Source of the DNA: Nocardioides astragali
GTDB taxonomy: Bacteria; Actinomycetota; Actinomycetes; Propionibacteriales; Nocardioidaceae
Assembly: GCF_024436375.1 (NCBI RefSeq)
Contig: NZ_JAFMZM010000001.1
Location: forward strand, 682,001-746,000
DNA: 64,000 nucleotides
Direction: 5' to 3'
Shown here piece by piece: positions 1-9,105 of the stretch. Within the stretch, counting starts at the first letter, position 1; the number at the start of each line of letters is the position of its first letter. A program made the translations under genes and the position numbers. The notes beneath the pieces were generated by a model, which saw nothing but the letters and a program-made list of their open reading frames with translations, was not told the DNA's origin and ran no database searches.

Positions 1-1
1 C

Positions 2-355
2 GGCCTGATGACGCTGCCGACCCTGATGTCGCCCCACGTCGAGCCCAGCATGTGGGTCTTCATCATCGTTTACGGCCTGGACTGGGTGGCGACGGTGCCG
101 CCCACGGTGGCGCTCTGCCGCGACCGCTTCGGCGCGGCGACCGGCCCCATCGTCTTCGGCTGGGTCTTCGCCAGCCACCAGGTCGGCGCCGCCGTGGCCG
201 CCACGGGCGCCGGCGTCGTGCGTGACGTCACGGGCGGCTACGACCCGGCCTTCTACGCGGCCGCCGGGCTGTGCGCCGTCGCCGCCGTGATGTCGTACGC
301 CATCCGCAGGACGCCGCAGTCGGCCCGGGCTCCGGAGCCGACCGCGGTCATGTGA
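2..355 (+). CDS. MFS transporter, C-terminal fragment (5' end outside window)
   Basis: The frame is open from the first base, so the gene begins upstream of the window and only about the last 117 residues are visible. They contain hydrophobic helices separated by a basic loop (CRDRFG) and a small-residue-rich helix, followed by a short polar tail, the layout of the last helices of a 12-TM major facilitator protein. It would act in the cytoplasmic membrane; the substrate cannot be told. Its last 8 bases overlap the end of the convergent exonuclease III gene. The family call is by helix pattern and loop motifs only. Confidence 0.7.
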   Translation, partial: GLMTLPTLMSPHVEPSMWVFIIVYGLDWVATVPPTVALCRDRFGAATGPIVFGWVFASHQVGAAVAATGAGVVRDVTGGYDPAFYAAAGLCAVAAVMSYAIRRTPQSARAPEPTAVM

Positions 356-1127
356 GGTCGACGACCACCGGCGCGTGGTCGGACGGCGACCCGGTGCCCT
401 GCGCCGGGTCGCGCTCGTCACGGTCGATGAAGGCCCCCGTCACGCGGGCGGCGAGCGGCGGTGACGCGAGCACGAAGTCGATCTTGAGCCCGCGGTCGCG
501 CTCGAAGCGTTGGCGGTAGTAGTCCCAGTAGGTGTAGCCCGGTGCGTGCACACGGGTCGTCTCGGCCCAGCCGTCGTCGAGGAAGCCCTGGAAGGCGGCC
601 CGCTCCGGGGGCGTGACGTGGGTGGAGTTGCGGAACTGCTGCGGGTCGAAGACGTCGTCGTCGGTGGGGCAGATGTTCCAGTCGCCGACCAGTGCGGTGG
701 GCACGTCGAGCCACCCCCGGGCCGAGGCCCGGAGCCGGGCGAGCCAGTCGAGCTTGTAGACGTAGTGCGGGTCGTCGGGCTTGCGACCGTTGGGAACGTA
801 GAGCGACCAGATGCGCACCCCACCACAGGTGGCCGCTATCGCGCGCGCCTCGGAGGCGGCAGGCTCGCCGTACGGCGGCATGTCGGCGAAGCCGACCTCG
901 ACGTCCTCCAGCCCGACGCGCGACAGCAGCGCGACGCCGTTCCACTGGTTGAGCCCGGAGACGGCGATCTCGTAGCCGAGCCCGTGCAGACCCATCAGCG
1001 GCAGCTGGTCCTCGCGGGCCTTGGTCTCCTGCAGGGCCAGCACGTCGATGTCGTGGCGCTGCACGAAGGCCTCGACGCGGTCGATGCGGGAGCGGAGGGA
1101 GTTGACGTTCCAGGTGGCGATGCGCAC
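348..1127 (-). CDS. xthA: Exodeoxyribonuclease III
   Basis: This 259-residue protein is full length for the exonuclease III/AP endonuclease family, which removes nucleotides 3'-5' from duplex DNA and cuts at abasic sites in base excision repair. Visible family motifs are TWNVNSLRSR at the N terminus (metal-binding Asn7), LQETK with Glu34, YVPNG, GDWN with the catalytic Asp/Asn pair, and a C-terminal SDHAPV containing the catalytic histidine. The ATG at 1127 gives the canonical MRIATWNVNS start. It converges with the MFS gene and overlaps its stop. Cytoplasmic, probably monocistronic. Confidence 0.95.
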   Translation of the reverse strand: MRIATWNVNSLRSRIDRVEAFVQRHDIDVLALQETKAREDQLPLMGLHGLGYEIAVSGLNQWNGVALLSRVGLEDVEVGFADMPPYGEPAASEARAIAATCGGVRIWSLYVPNGRKPDDPHYVYKLDWLARLRASARGWLDVPTALVGDWNICPTDDDVFDPQQFRNSTHVTPPERAAFQGFLDDGWAETTRVHAPGYTYWDYYRQRFERDRGLKIDFVLASPPLAARVTGAFIDRDERDPAQGTGSPSDHAPVVVDLT

Positions 1128-1318
1128 GACCCCACCCTAAGGAGGGGCGCCACGCGCAAGGTCGTGGGGCGGACGAGCCTTTACGCAGGAAACCCTTTAC
1201 AGATACGGGGTTGATGGGGGAGGTTCCTCGGCAACGCACTTGTCTCGGGAACTCGTGCTCACCTGCTCGACCTCCGAGATGGCGTGTGTCCACAACCCCC
1301 ATCAAGGAGAACACCACC

Positions 1319-2122
1319 ATGCAGCGCAGTCGACTCGGGGCGATCGCCCTCGGCGCAACGGCACTCATCGGGACGGCCCTGGCCTCCCCGGCCCTGGCCA
1401 CCACGGACTCGGAGATCCCGTCCTTCCAGGAGTTCCACGCCTCGACCTTCAAGGACACCGACAACCAGTACATCGTCAACGGTGACGAGCCCGTCACCGA
1501 CACCGCCGACCTCCGCGAGTTCTACGACTCGATGGTCGCGCCCCGGACCACGCCCGAGGGCCTGGTCGTCAACACCGTCGGCGGCGTCGACGACAAGTGG
1601 TCGGCCAGCCAGGTCCGCAACCTGACCTACTGCGTCAGCACCAAGTTCGGCTCCCGCTACACAGACGTCGTCAACGCGATGACCAGCGGCGCCGGACTCT
1701 GGGAGGCGGCCTCCGCGGCGGACTTCATCCACGTGCCGTCGCAGGACGCCAGCTGCAACACGCGCAACAAGACGGTCCTGTTCTCGGTCGAGCCCGTGTC
1801 GACCACCCAGTACATCGCCCGGGCGTTCTTCCCGAGCACGCCCAAGCGCTCACGCAACGTCCTGATCGACGACTCGATCTGGACCTCGGGCTCCTGGACG
1901 CCGACCAACATCATCGGCCACGAGCTGGGTCACACCCTCGGCTTCCGCCACGAGCACACGCGCCCGGAGTCGGGCACCTGCTTCGAGGACAACAACTGGC
2001 GCCCGCTGACGCCCTACGACTCGGCCTCGATCATGCACTACCCCCAGTGCAACGGGTCGTCGGACGACCTCAGCATGACCGCCAGCGACCGCGCCGGAGT
2101 GGCTGCCCTCTACGGCTCCTGA
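1319..2122 (+). CDS. Secreted metzincin-type zinc metalloprotease
   Basis: The 267-residue precursor starts at an ATG nine bases after AAGGAG (1304-1309); a longer in-frame ORF upstream lacks such a site. Residues 1-28 form a signal peptide with a probable cut after ALA. The zinc site is HELGHTLGFRHEH, with ligands His201, His205 and His211 and catalytic Glu202. A Met-turn SIMHY places Met239 below the site, so this is a metzincin. The extra Glu-His after the third ligand recalls astacin- and M57-type peptidases. Two nearby cysteines (TCF, PQC) may form a disulfide. The enzyme should act outside the cell; its substrate is unknown. A strong hairpin follows the gene. Confidence 0.88.
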   Translation: MQRSRLGAIALGATALIGTALASPALATTDSEIPSFQEFHASTFKDTDNQYIVNGDEPVTDTADLREFYDSMVAPRTTPEGLVVNTVGGVDDKWSASQVRNLTYCVSTKFGSRYTDVVNAMTSGAGLWEAASAADFIHVPSQDASCNTRNKTVLFSVEPVSTTQYIARAFFPSTPKRSRNVLIDDSIWTSGSWTPTNIIGHELGHTLGFRHEHTRPESGTCFEDNNWRPLTPYDSASIMHYPQCNGSSDDLSMTASDRAGVAALYGS

Positions 2123-2148
2123 TCGCGTAGGCTGTCAGCAGTCTCGTG

Positions 2149-2177
2149 CGCCCCCTCCGTCCCGAGCGGAGGGGGCG
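2149..2177 (+). terminator. Rho-independent-like terminator after the metalloprotease
   Basis: An 11-bp perfect stem (CGCCCCCTCCG, 2149-2159, paired with 2167-2177) closes a 7-base loop 27 bases after the protease stop. It is followed by TTCGTCGTC rather than a long T run, as is common in high-GC actinobacteria. It separates the protease from the acyl-CoA dehydrogenase gene. Confidence 0.7.
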
Positions 2178-2221
2178 TTCGTCGTCTCCGGCCGCCTGTC
2201 TCCGCGGGGTAGCGTCTGCCC

Positions 2222-4027
2222 GTGTCCACCTCCACCTCCCTGATCCTCTCCGCACGTGACCTCGAGTTCATGCTCTTCGAGTGGCTCGACGTGGAGCGGC
2301 TGAGCGAGCGCCCGCGATTCGCCGAGCACGACCGGGAGTCGTACGACGCGCTCCTGGCGCTCTGCGAACGGCTGGCCACCGACCACTTCGCGACCCACTA
2401 CCGCAAGAGCGACACGGAGGAGCCGGTCTTCGACGGGGAGAAGGTCCGGCTGATCCCCGAGATCGGCGCCGCGCTCGAGAAGCTCGCCGAGGCCGACCTC
2501 CTGACGTTGACCCTCGACGAGGAGCTGGGCGGCCTCCAGGTGCCCCACGTCGTGGCCTCGGCCTGCACGGCGTGGTTCACGGCGGCCAACATCGGCACCG
2601 CGGCGTACGCGTTCCTGACGGTGGCCAACGCCAGGCTGCTGCTCGCCCACGGCACCGCCGAGCAGGTCGAGCGGTTCGTGCAGCCCATGCTCGAGGGCCG
2701 CTTCTTCGGCACCATGACGCTGTCCGAGCCCCACGCCGGCTCGAGCCTCGGCGACGTGATCACGCGGGCCGTCCCGGCCGACGACGGCACGCACCGGATC
2801 TTCGGCAGCAAGATGTGGATCTCCGGCGGTGACCACGAGATGGGCGACAACATCGTCCACCTGGTGCTGGCCAAGCTGCCCGACGCACCCGCAGGGTCCC
2901 GCGGCATCTCGCTGTTCATCGTGCCGAAGTTCCTCGTCGGGGACGATGGCTCGATCGGCGAGCGCAACGACGTCGCGCTGGCCGGCATCAACCACAAGCT
3001 CGGCAACCGCGGCACGGTCAACACCGCACCGGTCTTCGGTGGCGGCGCCTACACCCCGGGTGGTGCGGCGGGGGCCGTCGGCTACCTCGTCGGGGAGCCC
3101 CACAAGGGCCTCTCCTACATGTTCCACATGATGAACGCCGCCCGGCTGGGCGTCGGGATGTCGGCGACCACCACGGCCTACACCGCCTACCTCAAGTCGC
3201 TCGACTACGCCCGCACCCGCCCGCAGGGCCGGCCGCTCGCCGCTGCCGACCCGACCTCGCCGCAGGTGCCGATCATCCAGCACGCCGACGTGCGCCGGAT
3301 GCTGCTGGCGCAGAAGTCGTACGTCGAGGGGGCGATGGCGCTGAACCTCTACTGCGCGCGGCTGCTGGACGAGCAGGCGACCGCCGAGGACGAGGCCGAG
3401 CGGCTCGCCGTGGCCCAGCTCCTGGACGTGCTGACGCCGATCGCGAAGTCGTGGCCCTCGCAGTGGGGGCAGGAGAGCAACAGCCTGGCGATCCAGGTGC
3501 TCGGGGGCTCCGGCTACACCCGCGACTACGACCTCGAGGCGCACTGGCGCGACCAGCGGCTCAACCCCATCCACGAGGGCACCCACGGCATCCAGGCGCT
3601 GGACCTGCTCGGGCGCAAGGTGCTCGGCGGGGGCGGCGCCTCGCTGCTCACCCTCGCGGGCAGGATGGGGGAGACCGTGGCACGCGCGCGTGCCCTCGGC
3701 GGCGAGCCGGAGTCGTACGCCGTCGCGCTCCAGGCGATGGTCGACCGGCTCGGCGAGGTCACCCTCGGGCTGGCCGGGCTGGGCGATCCCGAGCGGACCA
3801 TGGCCAACGCCACCGTCTACCTCGAGGCGGTCGGACACGTCGTCGTCGCCTGGATGTGGCTCGAGCAGCTCGTCGCGGTGGGGGAGCGGGCCGGCGACTT
3901 CTACGACGGCAAGAGGGCTGCCGCGCGCTACTTCTTCCGCTGGGAGCTGCCCAAGGTCACCCCGATGCTCGACCTGCTCGCCTCGGGTGACACCACGACG
4001 CTCGAGATGCGCGAGGCCTGGTTCTAG
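2222..4027 (+). CDS. Acyl-CoA dehydrogenase, large DmdC-like type
   Basis: At 601 residues this belongs to the long acyl-CoA dehydrogenases that carry an extra C-terminal domain, such as 3-methylmercaptopropionyl-CoA dehydrogenase, rather than the 380-residue short type. Visible marks are MTLSEPHAGSSLGDV in the FAD/substrate region, KMWISGGDHEM, and the block GGSGYTRDY followed by RLNPIHEGTHGIQALDLLGRK, in which Glu452 is the probable catalytic base. It would oxidise an acyl-CoA to the 2-enoyl-CoA with FAD and pass electrons to ETF. The GTG start lacks a good Shine-Dalgarno. True substrate unknown; a general fatty-acid role is as likely as a sulfur one. Confidence 0.9.
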   Translation: MSTSTSLILSARDLEFMLFEWLDVERLSERPRFAEHDRESYDALLALCERLATDHFATHYRKSDTEEPVFDGEKVRLIPEIGAALEKLAEADLLTLTLDEELGGLQVPHVVASACTAWFTAANIGTAAYAFLTVANARLLLAHGTAEQVERFVQPMLEGRFFGTMTLSEPHAGSSLGDVITRAVPADDGTHRIFGSKMWISGGDHEMGDNIVHLVLAKLPDAPAGSRGISLFIVPKFLVGDDGSIGERNDVALAGINHKLGNRGTVNTAPVFGGGAYTPGGAAGAVGYLVGEPHKGLSYMFHMMNAARLGVGMSATTTAYTAYLKSLDYARTRPQGRPLAAADPTSPQVPIIQHADVRRMLLAQKSYVEGAMALNLYCARLLDEQATAEDEAERLAVAQLLDVLTPIAKSWPSQWGQESNSLAIQVLGGSGYTRDYDLEAHWRDQRLNPIHEGTHGIQALDLLGRKVLGGGGASLLTLAGRMGETVARARALGGEPESYAVALQAMVDRLGEVTLGLAGLGDPERTMANATVYLEAVGHVVVAWMWLEQLVAVGERAGDFYDGKRAAARYFFRWELPKVTPMLDLLASGDTTTLEMREAWF

Positions 4028-4035
4028 GCCCCGTT

Positions 4036-5562
4036 CTATGCCGGCTCGGCGTCCGACCTCAGGAAGTCCGTCAGGAGCCCGGGAGTCGCGCGGTCGGCCA
4101 GTGCCACGGCGACGTCGAGGCGTACGTCGCGCACCAGCACGCTCTCGGCGCCCGCGGCAGTGGTGGCGGTGAGGTCGGCCAGGCCGATCCGGCGCTGCCA
4201 CCACGACTGGGTGACGACCCAGCCGATGATGCCGTCGGTCTCCAGCACGGTCCGGATGCGGGCCAGTGCGCCCCGGCCGGCGACGAGGTGGTCGCCCGCG
4301 AGGGCGTGCCCCAGGTGGCGGTACGACGCCTCGCCGACCGCCGCGGCCACGACGAGCAGGACGACGGCCAGGGCCGCCACCCACACCCACGAGACGTCGA
4401 ACCACCACGCCGCCGCGGCGGCGACGACGATCACGTCGACCGCCGAGAAGAGCTGGCGGAACCACGCCCGCCGGCGGGCCTTCGGGCCGTGGGCGACGAG
4501 GTCCTGCGTGAGCGCCTCGGGCTGCTCCAGCACGACCTCCCCGACACTGGTCGCGACCCCGCGCGGGCAGGGCGGGAGGACCTGCGTGACGCCGTTCTCA
4601 ACTCCCGTGGCGAGCGTGGAGAGCTCGGCCCCGCCGACGATGCGCAGCAGCACCGGCTCGGTGAGCTCGACACCGCGGACCCGGGCCTCCTCGACCGTGA
4701 TCGAGCGCGTGGTGAACAGCCCGGTGGTGAGGTGCAGCGAGCCGTGCTCGCGCACGAGGAGGAAGTTCCACCACTGCACGACGTAGCCGGCGACCGAGAG
4801 GGCGACCCAGGCAGCGAGGCCGCCGACGGTCAGCACGACCACCACCGCGGCGAGGGCGAACCCGGCGATCCACTCCCAGGCCGACGTGGCGGTCTCCTCG
4901 TTCCAGATGGGCAGGTTGTCACCCACCTGGGAGAGCAGTCCGACGGCTCCGGCCAGCAGGACCAGGCGGGCCAGGCTGAAGGGCGCGAAGCGCAGCCACG
5001 ACCAGTCGATCCGGGCGAGCACCGCGGGAGCCGGCTCGGGGGACGCCGGCGGTGGCGCGGCGGCGGGCTCGGCACCATCGGCCACCTCCACGGGCTGCTC
5101 CACCGCGGCGCGGCGGCGCAGCAGCGTCGTACGCAGTGCCTGGGCGTCGGCGGCCGCCAGCGCGTCGAGCGTGATCCGGTCGTCGTCGACGCCGGTGCCG
5201 ACCTGCACCTTCTGGAGCCCGAGGATCCGGTGGAGCAGGGAGGCCTCGAGGTCGACGCTGCGGACCCGGTCGAGCGGCGCGGTGGAGGTGGTCTTGTTGA
5301 GCACGCCGCTGCGCACCTGGATCTGGGTGTCGCTGAGGCGGTAGTGCGTGGTGAGCCAGGGCAGCGCGCCGAGGAGGAGCGGGGCGAGGACCGCCAGCGG
5401 GAAGATGAGGGGCCAGTACTTCATGTCGCTCTGGCTGATGCCGACCAGCGCGACCACGACCGGGACGACCGCCTGGCCGACGGCCTTGACCGGGTCGAGC
5501 AGGAGCTTCCGGGGGCTGAGCCGGGACCACCCCTCGCCGGGGGAGCCGGGCGAGGGGATCAC
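4036..5562 (-). CDS. PH domain-containing membrane protein, YdbT-like
   Basis: A 508-residue membrane protein read from a GTG at 5562, which overlaps the stop of the upstream partner gene by four bases (GTGA). A longer ORF in the same frame runs back through that partner and is rejected. It has several hydrophobic pairs separated by repeats of the bacterial PH (DUF304) type, for example the stretches with YRLSDTQIQVRSGVL and REHGSLHLTTGLFTTRSIT. This matches B. subtilis YdbT, which is always paired with the shorter YdbS. The pair is implicated in envelope stress tolerance in Bacillus; the role here is inferred from that alone. Confidence 0.85.
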   Translation of the reverse strand: MIPSPGSPGEGWSRLSPRKLLLDPVKAVGQAVVPVVVALVGISQSDMKYWPLIFPLAVLAPLLLGALPWLTTHYRLSDTQIQVRSGVLNKTTSTAPLDRVRSVDLEASLLHRILGLQKVQVGTGVDDDRITLDALAAADAQALRTTLLRRRAAVEQPVEVADGAEPAAAPPPASPEPAPAVLARIDWSWLRFAPFSLARLVLLAGAVGLLSQVGDNLPIWNEETATSAWEWIAGFALAAVVVVLTVGGLAAWVALSVAGYVVQWWNFLLVREHGSLHLTTGLFTTRSITVEEARVRGVELTEPVLLRIVGGAELSTLATGVENGVTQVLPPCPRGVATSVGEVVLEQPEALTQDLVAHGPKARRRAWFRQLFSAVDVIVVAAAAAWWFDVSWVWVAALAVVLLVVAAAVGEASYRHLGHALAGDHLVAGRGALARIRTVLETDGIIGWVVTQSWWQRRIGLADLTATTAAGAESVLVRDVRLDVAVALADRATPGLLTDFLRSDAEPA

Positions 5563-6062
5563 GTGGCGTCGTCCTCGGTCGCGGCGGTGATCGCCGTCAG
5601 CCGTGCCACCACCTGGCGCGCGGTCTCGGCGTCGAGGCAGTCGACGGTGATCGGGCCGGCCGCCGACGCCGTGGTGACGGTGATCGAGGCCAGGCCGAAC
5701 ATCCGCATCAGCGCACCCTGCCGCGAGTCGACGGTCTGCACCCGGCTGATCGGCGCGATCCGGCTCTCCCGCCCGATCCAGCCCTCGCGGGTGTGCACCG
5801 CGGTGTCGGTGACCTCCCAGCGGTGCACGCGGAACCGGATGCGCGGCATCAGCACGACGTGGGCGATCGCCAGCACCCCGACCAGCACGACCACCAGCCA
5901 GGCCCACCCGGGCACTCCGGGGACGAGGAGGCAGGCGACCAGCACGCCGATCACCAGGAGGGCGTCGCCGATCAGGGCGGACACGGTCCAGAAGGGCACG
6001 GCTCTCGGCGAGACCTGGTGTGCAGGCTCGCGCAGGACCGGCGTACCCCCGACGTCACTCAT
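5559..6062 (-). CDS. PH domain-containing membrane protein, YdbS-like
   Basis: A 167-residue protein with two adjacent hydrophobic helices near residues 24-65, followed by a single bacterial PH-type domain (pattern RWEVTDTAVHTREGWIGRES, then IAPISRVQTVD). This is the YdbS partner architecture. It is the first gene of a two-gene operon, translationally coupled to the YdbT-like gene through GTGA. It is divergent from ychF, with 92 bases between starts. It should sit in the cytoplasmic membrane with the PH domain facing the cytosol; the function is not established. Confidence 0.85.
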   Translation of the reverse strand: MSDVGGTPVLREPAHQVSPRAVPFWTVSALIGDALLVIGVLVACLLVPGVPGWAWLVVVLVGVLAIAHVVLMPRIRFRVHRWEVTDTAVHTREGWIGRESRIAPISRVQTVDSRQGALMRMFGLASITVTTASAAGPITVDCLDAETARQVVARLTAITAATEDDAT

Positions 6063-6154
6063 GCGGACGAGTCTTGCAGGTGGGTCCCATGCGTCACCGG
6101 CGGCATCCGTCGCCCTTTTCGTACGCCCGTCGCGCGGCCGTAGACTCCCCGCCC

Positions 6155-7231
6155 GTGGCTCTCACCATCGGCATCGTCGGTCTCCCCAACGCGGGCAAGT
6201 CGACCCTCTTCAACGCCCTGACCAAGAACGACGTGCTCGCGGCGAACTATCCCTTCGCGACGATCGAGCCCAACGTGGGTGTGGTCGGAGTCCCCGACGA
6301 GCGGCTGCCTCAGCTCGCCGCGGTCTTCGAGTCCGCCAAGGTCCTGCCCGCGACGGTGGAGTTCGTCGACATCGCGGGCATCGTCCGCGGCGCCTCCCAG
6401 GGAGAGGGACTGGGCAACAAGTTCCTGGCTCACATCCGCGAGTCCGCCGCGATCTGCCAGGTGACGCGCGTCTTCCGCGACGAGGACGTCACACACGTCG
6501 ACGGCGAGGTCAACCCCGCCAACGACATCTCGACCATCCAGACCGAGCTGATCTTCGCCGACCTCGAGACGGTCGACCGGGCGATCGCGCGCCTCGAGAA
6601 GGAGTCGCGCAAGGTCAAGGACCTCGTCGCCAACCTGGAGGCGGCCAAGGCCGCCAAGGACGCGCTCGAGTCCGGCACGCCGATCATCGCGACAGACATC
6701 GACCGCTCGCTGCTGCGCGAGCTGTCGCTGCTGACGGCCAAGCCGCTGATCTACGTCTTCAACTGCGACGCCGACGAGCTCTCCGACGAGCCGCTCAAGG
6801 ACAGGATGCGCGAGCTCGTCGCGCCGGCCGAGGCGATCTTCCTCGACGCCAAGTTCGAGTCCGAGCTCGTCGAGCTCGACGACGACGAGGAGGCTCACGA
6901 GATGCTCGCCGAGATGGGCATCACCGAATCCGGCCTCGACCAGCTCGCCCGCGTCGGCTTCGACACCCTCGGCCTGCAGACCTACCTCACCGCCGGCCCC
7001 AAGGAGACGCGGGCCTGGACGATCAGGAAGGGCGCGACCGCGCCCGAGGCCGCGGGAGTCATCCACACCGACTTCCAGAAGGGCTTCATCAAGGCCGAGG
7101 TCGTCTCCTTCGACGACTTGATGGCCGCCGGCACCATGCTCAAGGCCAAGGAGGCCGGCAAGGTGCGCATGGAGGGCAAGGACTACGTCATGGCCGACGG
7201 TGACGTGGTGGAGTTCCGCTTCAACGTCTGA
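6155..7231 (+). CDS. ychF: Redox-regulated GTPase/ATPase YchF (Obg family)
   Basis: Reading from the GTG at 6155 gives 358 residues, the standard length for YchF, and the canonical start ALTIGIVGLPNAGKST with the P-loop at residues 9-16. The upstream in-frame extension to 6020 has no family match and is rejected. Switch and G3 elements (VEFVDIAGIVRGA) and a coiled-coil insert rich in KVKDLVANLEAAKAAK are visible. The C terminus is the TGS domain ending in DGDVVEFRFNV. YchF prefers ATP, binds ribosomes and damps oxidative-stress responses in other bacteria. Monocistronic here. Confidence 0.97.
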   Translation: MALTIGIVGLPNAGKSTLFNALTKNDVLAANYPFATIEPNVGVVGVPDERLPQLAAVFESAKVLPATVEFVDIAGIVRGASQGEGLGNKFLAHIRESAAICQVTRVFRDEDVTHVDGEVNPANDISTIQTELIFADLETVDRAIARLEKESRKVKDLVANLEAAKAAKDALESGTPIIATDIDRSLLRELSLLTAKPLIYVFNCDADELSDEPLKDRMRELVAPAEAIFLDAKFESELVELDDDEEAHEMLAEMGITESGLDQLARVGFDTLGLQTYLTAGPKETRAWTIRKGATAPEAAGVIHTDFQKGFIKAEVVSFDDLMAAGTMLKAKEAGKVRMEGKDYVMADGDVVEFRFNV

Positions 7232-7612
7232 GCCGCAGTTGACCGTCGCATGCCGGCGGTTGACGCGGCGGAGGCGAGGCACACCATCCCGAGGCACGGC
7301 GATGATGGTGATGATCGGCCCGGGCTAGCTCCAGCTGACGAGCGACGAGCCCTGAACAAGCCTGGGGGTCGCGGCTCCCCGCTGAAGTTTGCTGGCACCT
7401 GCGGCATTCCGCCCAGAATGGGCTACCCCGCAAGTGCTGATCAGGCAGCCGATCTCACCCGCCCCAAACCCAGCGCTGCACGCCACGGAGAGTGGTTGCT
7501 CACGCTCCGCGCGACTTGGGTGTGTCTTAACCTTCAAGGGCATCGCAGAGGCATCTCCAGTTCCGCAGAATCCCAGCTGTTGCGCCACGGCGTGAAAGGA
7601 GCGCGCACCCGG
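7232..7612 (+). other. Intergenic stretch without a supported gene
   Basis: I see no frame with convincing coding character and no tRNA arms or T-loop sequence. It marks the change from high-GC core genes to the lower-GC island that starts with the next gene, so it could be a recombination boundary, but no direct repeat or integrase remnant was found. Confidence 0.5.
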
Positions 7613-8275
7613 TCACGTCGCGGCAGGGTTCTCCCCAGAGGCTCCGCCAGCGGGTTCCTCGAGGTGCCGGTAGCAGAGCTCGATGGCCCTTGCGCCCCAG
7701 GCAGTGGTAGTCCAATAGTCCCGCTGAGGGAGGGCCTGCGCGAGCAGCTTGCCGATGTGCTCCGGGCTTGGTGATCCGTTGACTAGGCCGAGTCCCGCCA
7801 GTCGCGCGAGAGCACCCGTGATTGGCGCCTCTTCGGTTGCCATTGCGTGCGCGATCGACCACACCGAGATATCGATTCCCGGGTACGGAGCCAGTCCTGA
7901 GTACCCGGTGTACGCCTGGCGGAGCACGCGCAGCGCGAACGCATCGAAGGTGACCAGCTGGCCAGCGAGCTGCTCCACCTCGTCGATGCGGGCCTCGTCG
8001 CTGAACGCGGCAGCGACTACCCGAGCCAGAGTCTCTCGGTACTCAGGGTCGCTGACACGGGCAGCCTTGTTGATGCCGTCGAGCACCAGATCGTCGAGCC
8101 GTTCGTCGTCGATCATCTGAGCCTCGATGGCTTCAGGAGACAGGCCGGCGCTCGCGCAGGTGTCGGTGAGGAATTGCTTGGTCCGGGCCTCCCATCGGCG
8201 CTTGTAGCGGACGGAAGCCTTTGCTGTGAACGGCAGGCTGACCTCGGCGCCAACTTCGAACTCGTGCTCCCCCAT
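7613..8275 (-). CDS. Hypothetical protein, weakly DUF4393-like
   Basis: A 220-residue cytoplasmic protein without signal peptide or membrane helix. The order of a helical segment (EYRETLARVVAAAFSDEAR), a helix starting at TFDAFALRVLRQAY, and a C-terminal unit with ALARLAGLGLVNG and TTTAWGARAIELCYR resembles DUF4393 proteins, which occur as accessory or defence-neighbour genes of unknown activity. The similarity is from pattern memory and is weak. It is the first gene of the accessory island and lies on the opposite strand to ychF. No function is assigned. Confidence 0.6.
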   Translation of the reverse strand: MGEHEFEVGAEVSLPFTAKASVRYKRRWEARTKQFLTDTCASAGLSPEAIEAQMIDDERLDDLVLDGINKAARVSDPEYRETLARVVAAAFSDEARIDEVEQLAGQLVTFDAFALRVLRQAYTGYSGLAPYPGIDISVWSIAHAMATEEAPITGALARLAGLGLVNGSPSPEHIGKLLAQALPQRDYWTTTAWGARAIELCYRHLEEPAGGASGENPAAT

Positions 8276-8326
8276 GGGCGGACAGTAGCCCGCTAGGTCC
8301 AGCGGCGGTGGTAGGCGGCCTGGCCG

Positions 8327-8776
8327 TCACGCGGGGGTGGCTCCAGGCTGCAGGTGCGCGCGGGCGAACGCGGCCAGTCTCTCAGCGTGCCCTTGGTCAC
8401 TGCCGTGCATCGCGATCACAGTCCCGTCGACCAGCGTGACGCGCCACGTCCGAACGAGCCACGACATCTCGTCCCAACCAAGTTCCTCGAAATCCACAGC
8501 CTCAAGCGTGTCGACCGGCGAGCCGTAAGCGGCCGCCTCTACGTGCTCGCCCCTTACCCGCACGTGAACGAGCCGCGACCCCTCCTTCAGGACGCTATTG
8601 AAGTCGTCGTCCGGACCGATCCACGAAATGCCCGGTGTGCCGGCGACGGACTCGGGGGCGGCCAGCACCGAGGCGAACCCTTTCGCTAGAAGCCTGCGCG
8701 GCACTGTGGGTGCCCCAGTCATCTGAACAGCGGCTGCCTGCAGCGCGTCGCGAGCGAACTCCTGGGTGATCTCCAT
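8327..8776 (-). CDS. Hypothetical protein
   Basis: The ORF extends to 8917, but the first 47 residues look like translated intergenic sequence, so I start at the ATG giving MEITQEFARDAL (149 residues). The product is soluble and acidic, with an alternating beta-type core (SRLVHVRVRGEHVEAAAY, then TWRVTLVDGTVIAMHG) and a C-terminal helix. I recognise no family. It precedes the DUF4393-like gene by 51 bases on the same strand and may be co-transcribed with it. The start has no clear ribosome binding site. Confidence 0.5.
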   Translation of the reverse strand: MEITQEFARDALQAAAVQMTGAPTVPRRLLAKGFASVLAAPESVAGTPGISWIGPDDDFNSVLKEGSRLVHVRVRGEHVEAAAYGSPVDTLEAVDFEELGWDEMSWLVRTWRVTLVDGTVIAMHGSDQGHAERLAAFARAHLQPGATPA

Positions 8777-9105
8777 GGACGTGAAAGTACGCGAACCGCA
8801 GACGTCTCGACAGGCCCCAGCCGGTTCGGTTGGCCCCACTTGGCGTGGTGGACGTCCGGTCGCTTCCGGCAGCGAAGGAGACGACGGACCAGTGCGGAAG
8901 GACCCAGCCCCGAACAACGAACGGCGCTCCCACCCCGCAATCCGCCGGATGAACGCTCACTGGGAGCGGACCCGAGACTATGCGTCAAAGTCCTGAGCGC
9001 CTTTGGACCCGAGGTTGTAGATCGTCCGCGGTCAGACTCGATCGCTCTCCGTCAGCGCCCCGTCGAGGGTGTGAGCAGATTCTGGTCGACGAGACGGCTC
9101 GGATG
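8777..9105 (-). other. Intergenic stretch without a supported gene
   Basis: About 330 bases between two minus-strand hypothetical genes. Short open frames here look like chance readings. It presumably holds the promoter of the gene ending at 8327. I see no repeats or strong hairpins. Confidence 0.4.

Noticed and set aside
2135-4465. 776-codon minus-strand open frame across the acyl-CoA dehydrogenase
   Set aside because: Antisense shadow of a clear gene; arginine-, glycine- and valine-rich sequence with no family features, typical of high-GC antisense frames.
4288-7203. 971-codon plus-strand open frame opposite the PH-domain genes and in another frame of ychF
   Set aside because: Low-complexity R/G/D/H-rich product; it overlaps three well-supported genes.
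7232-7612. Possible tRNA or attachment site at the island edge
   Set aside because: No cloverleaf arms, T-loop sequence or repeat matching the other end of the island could be found by eye.
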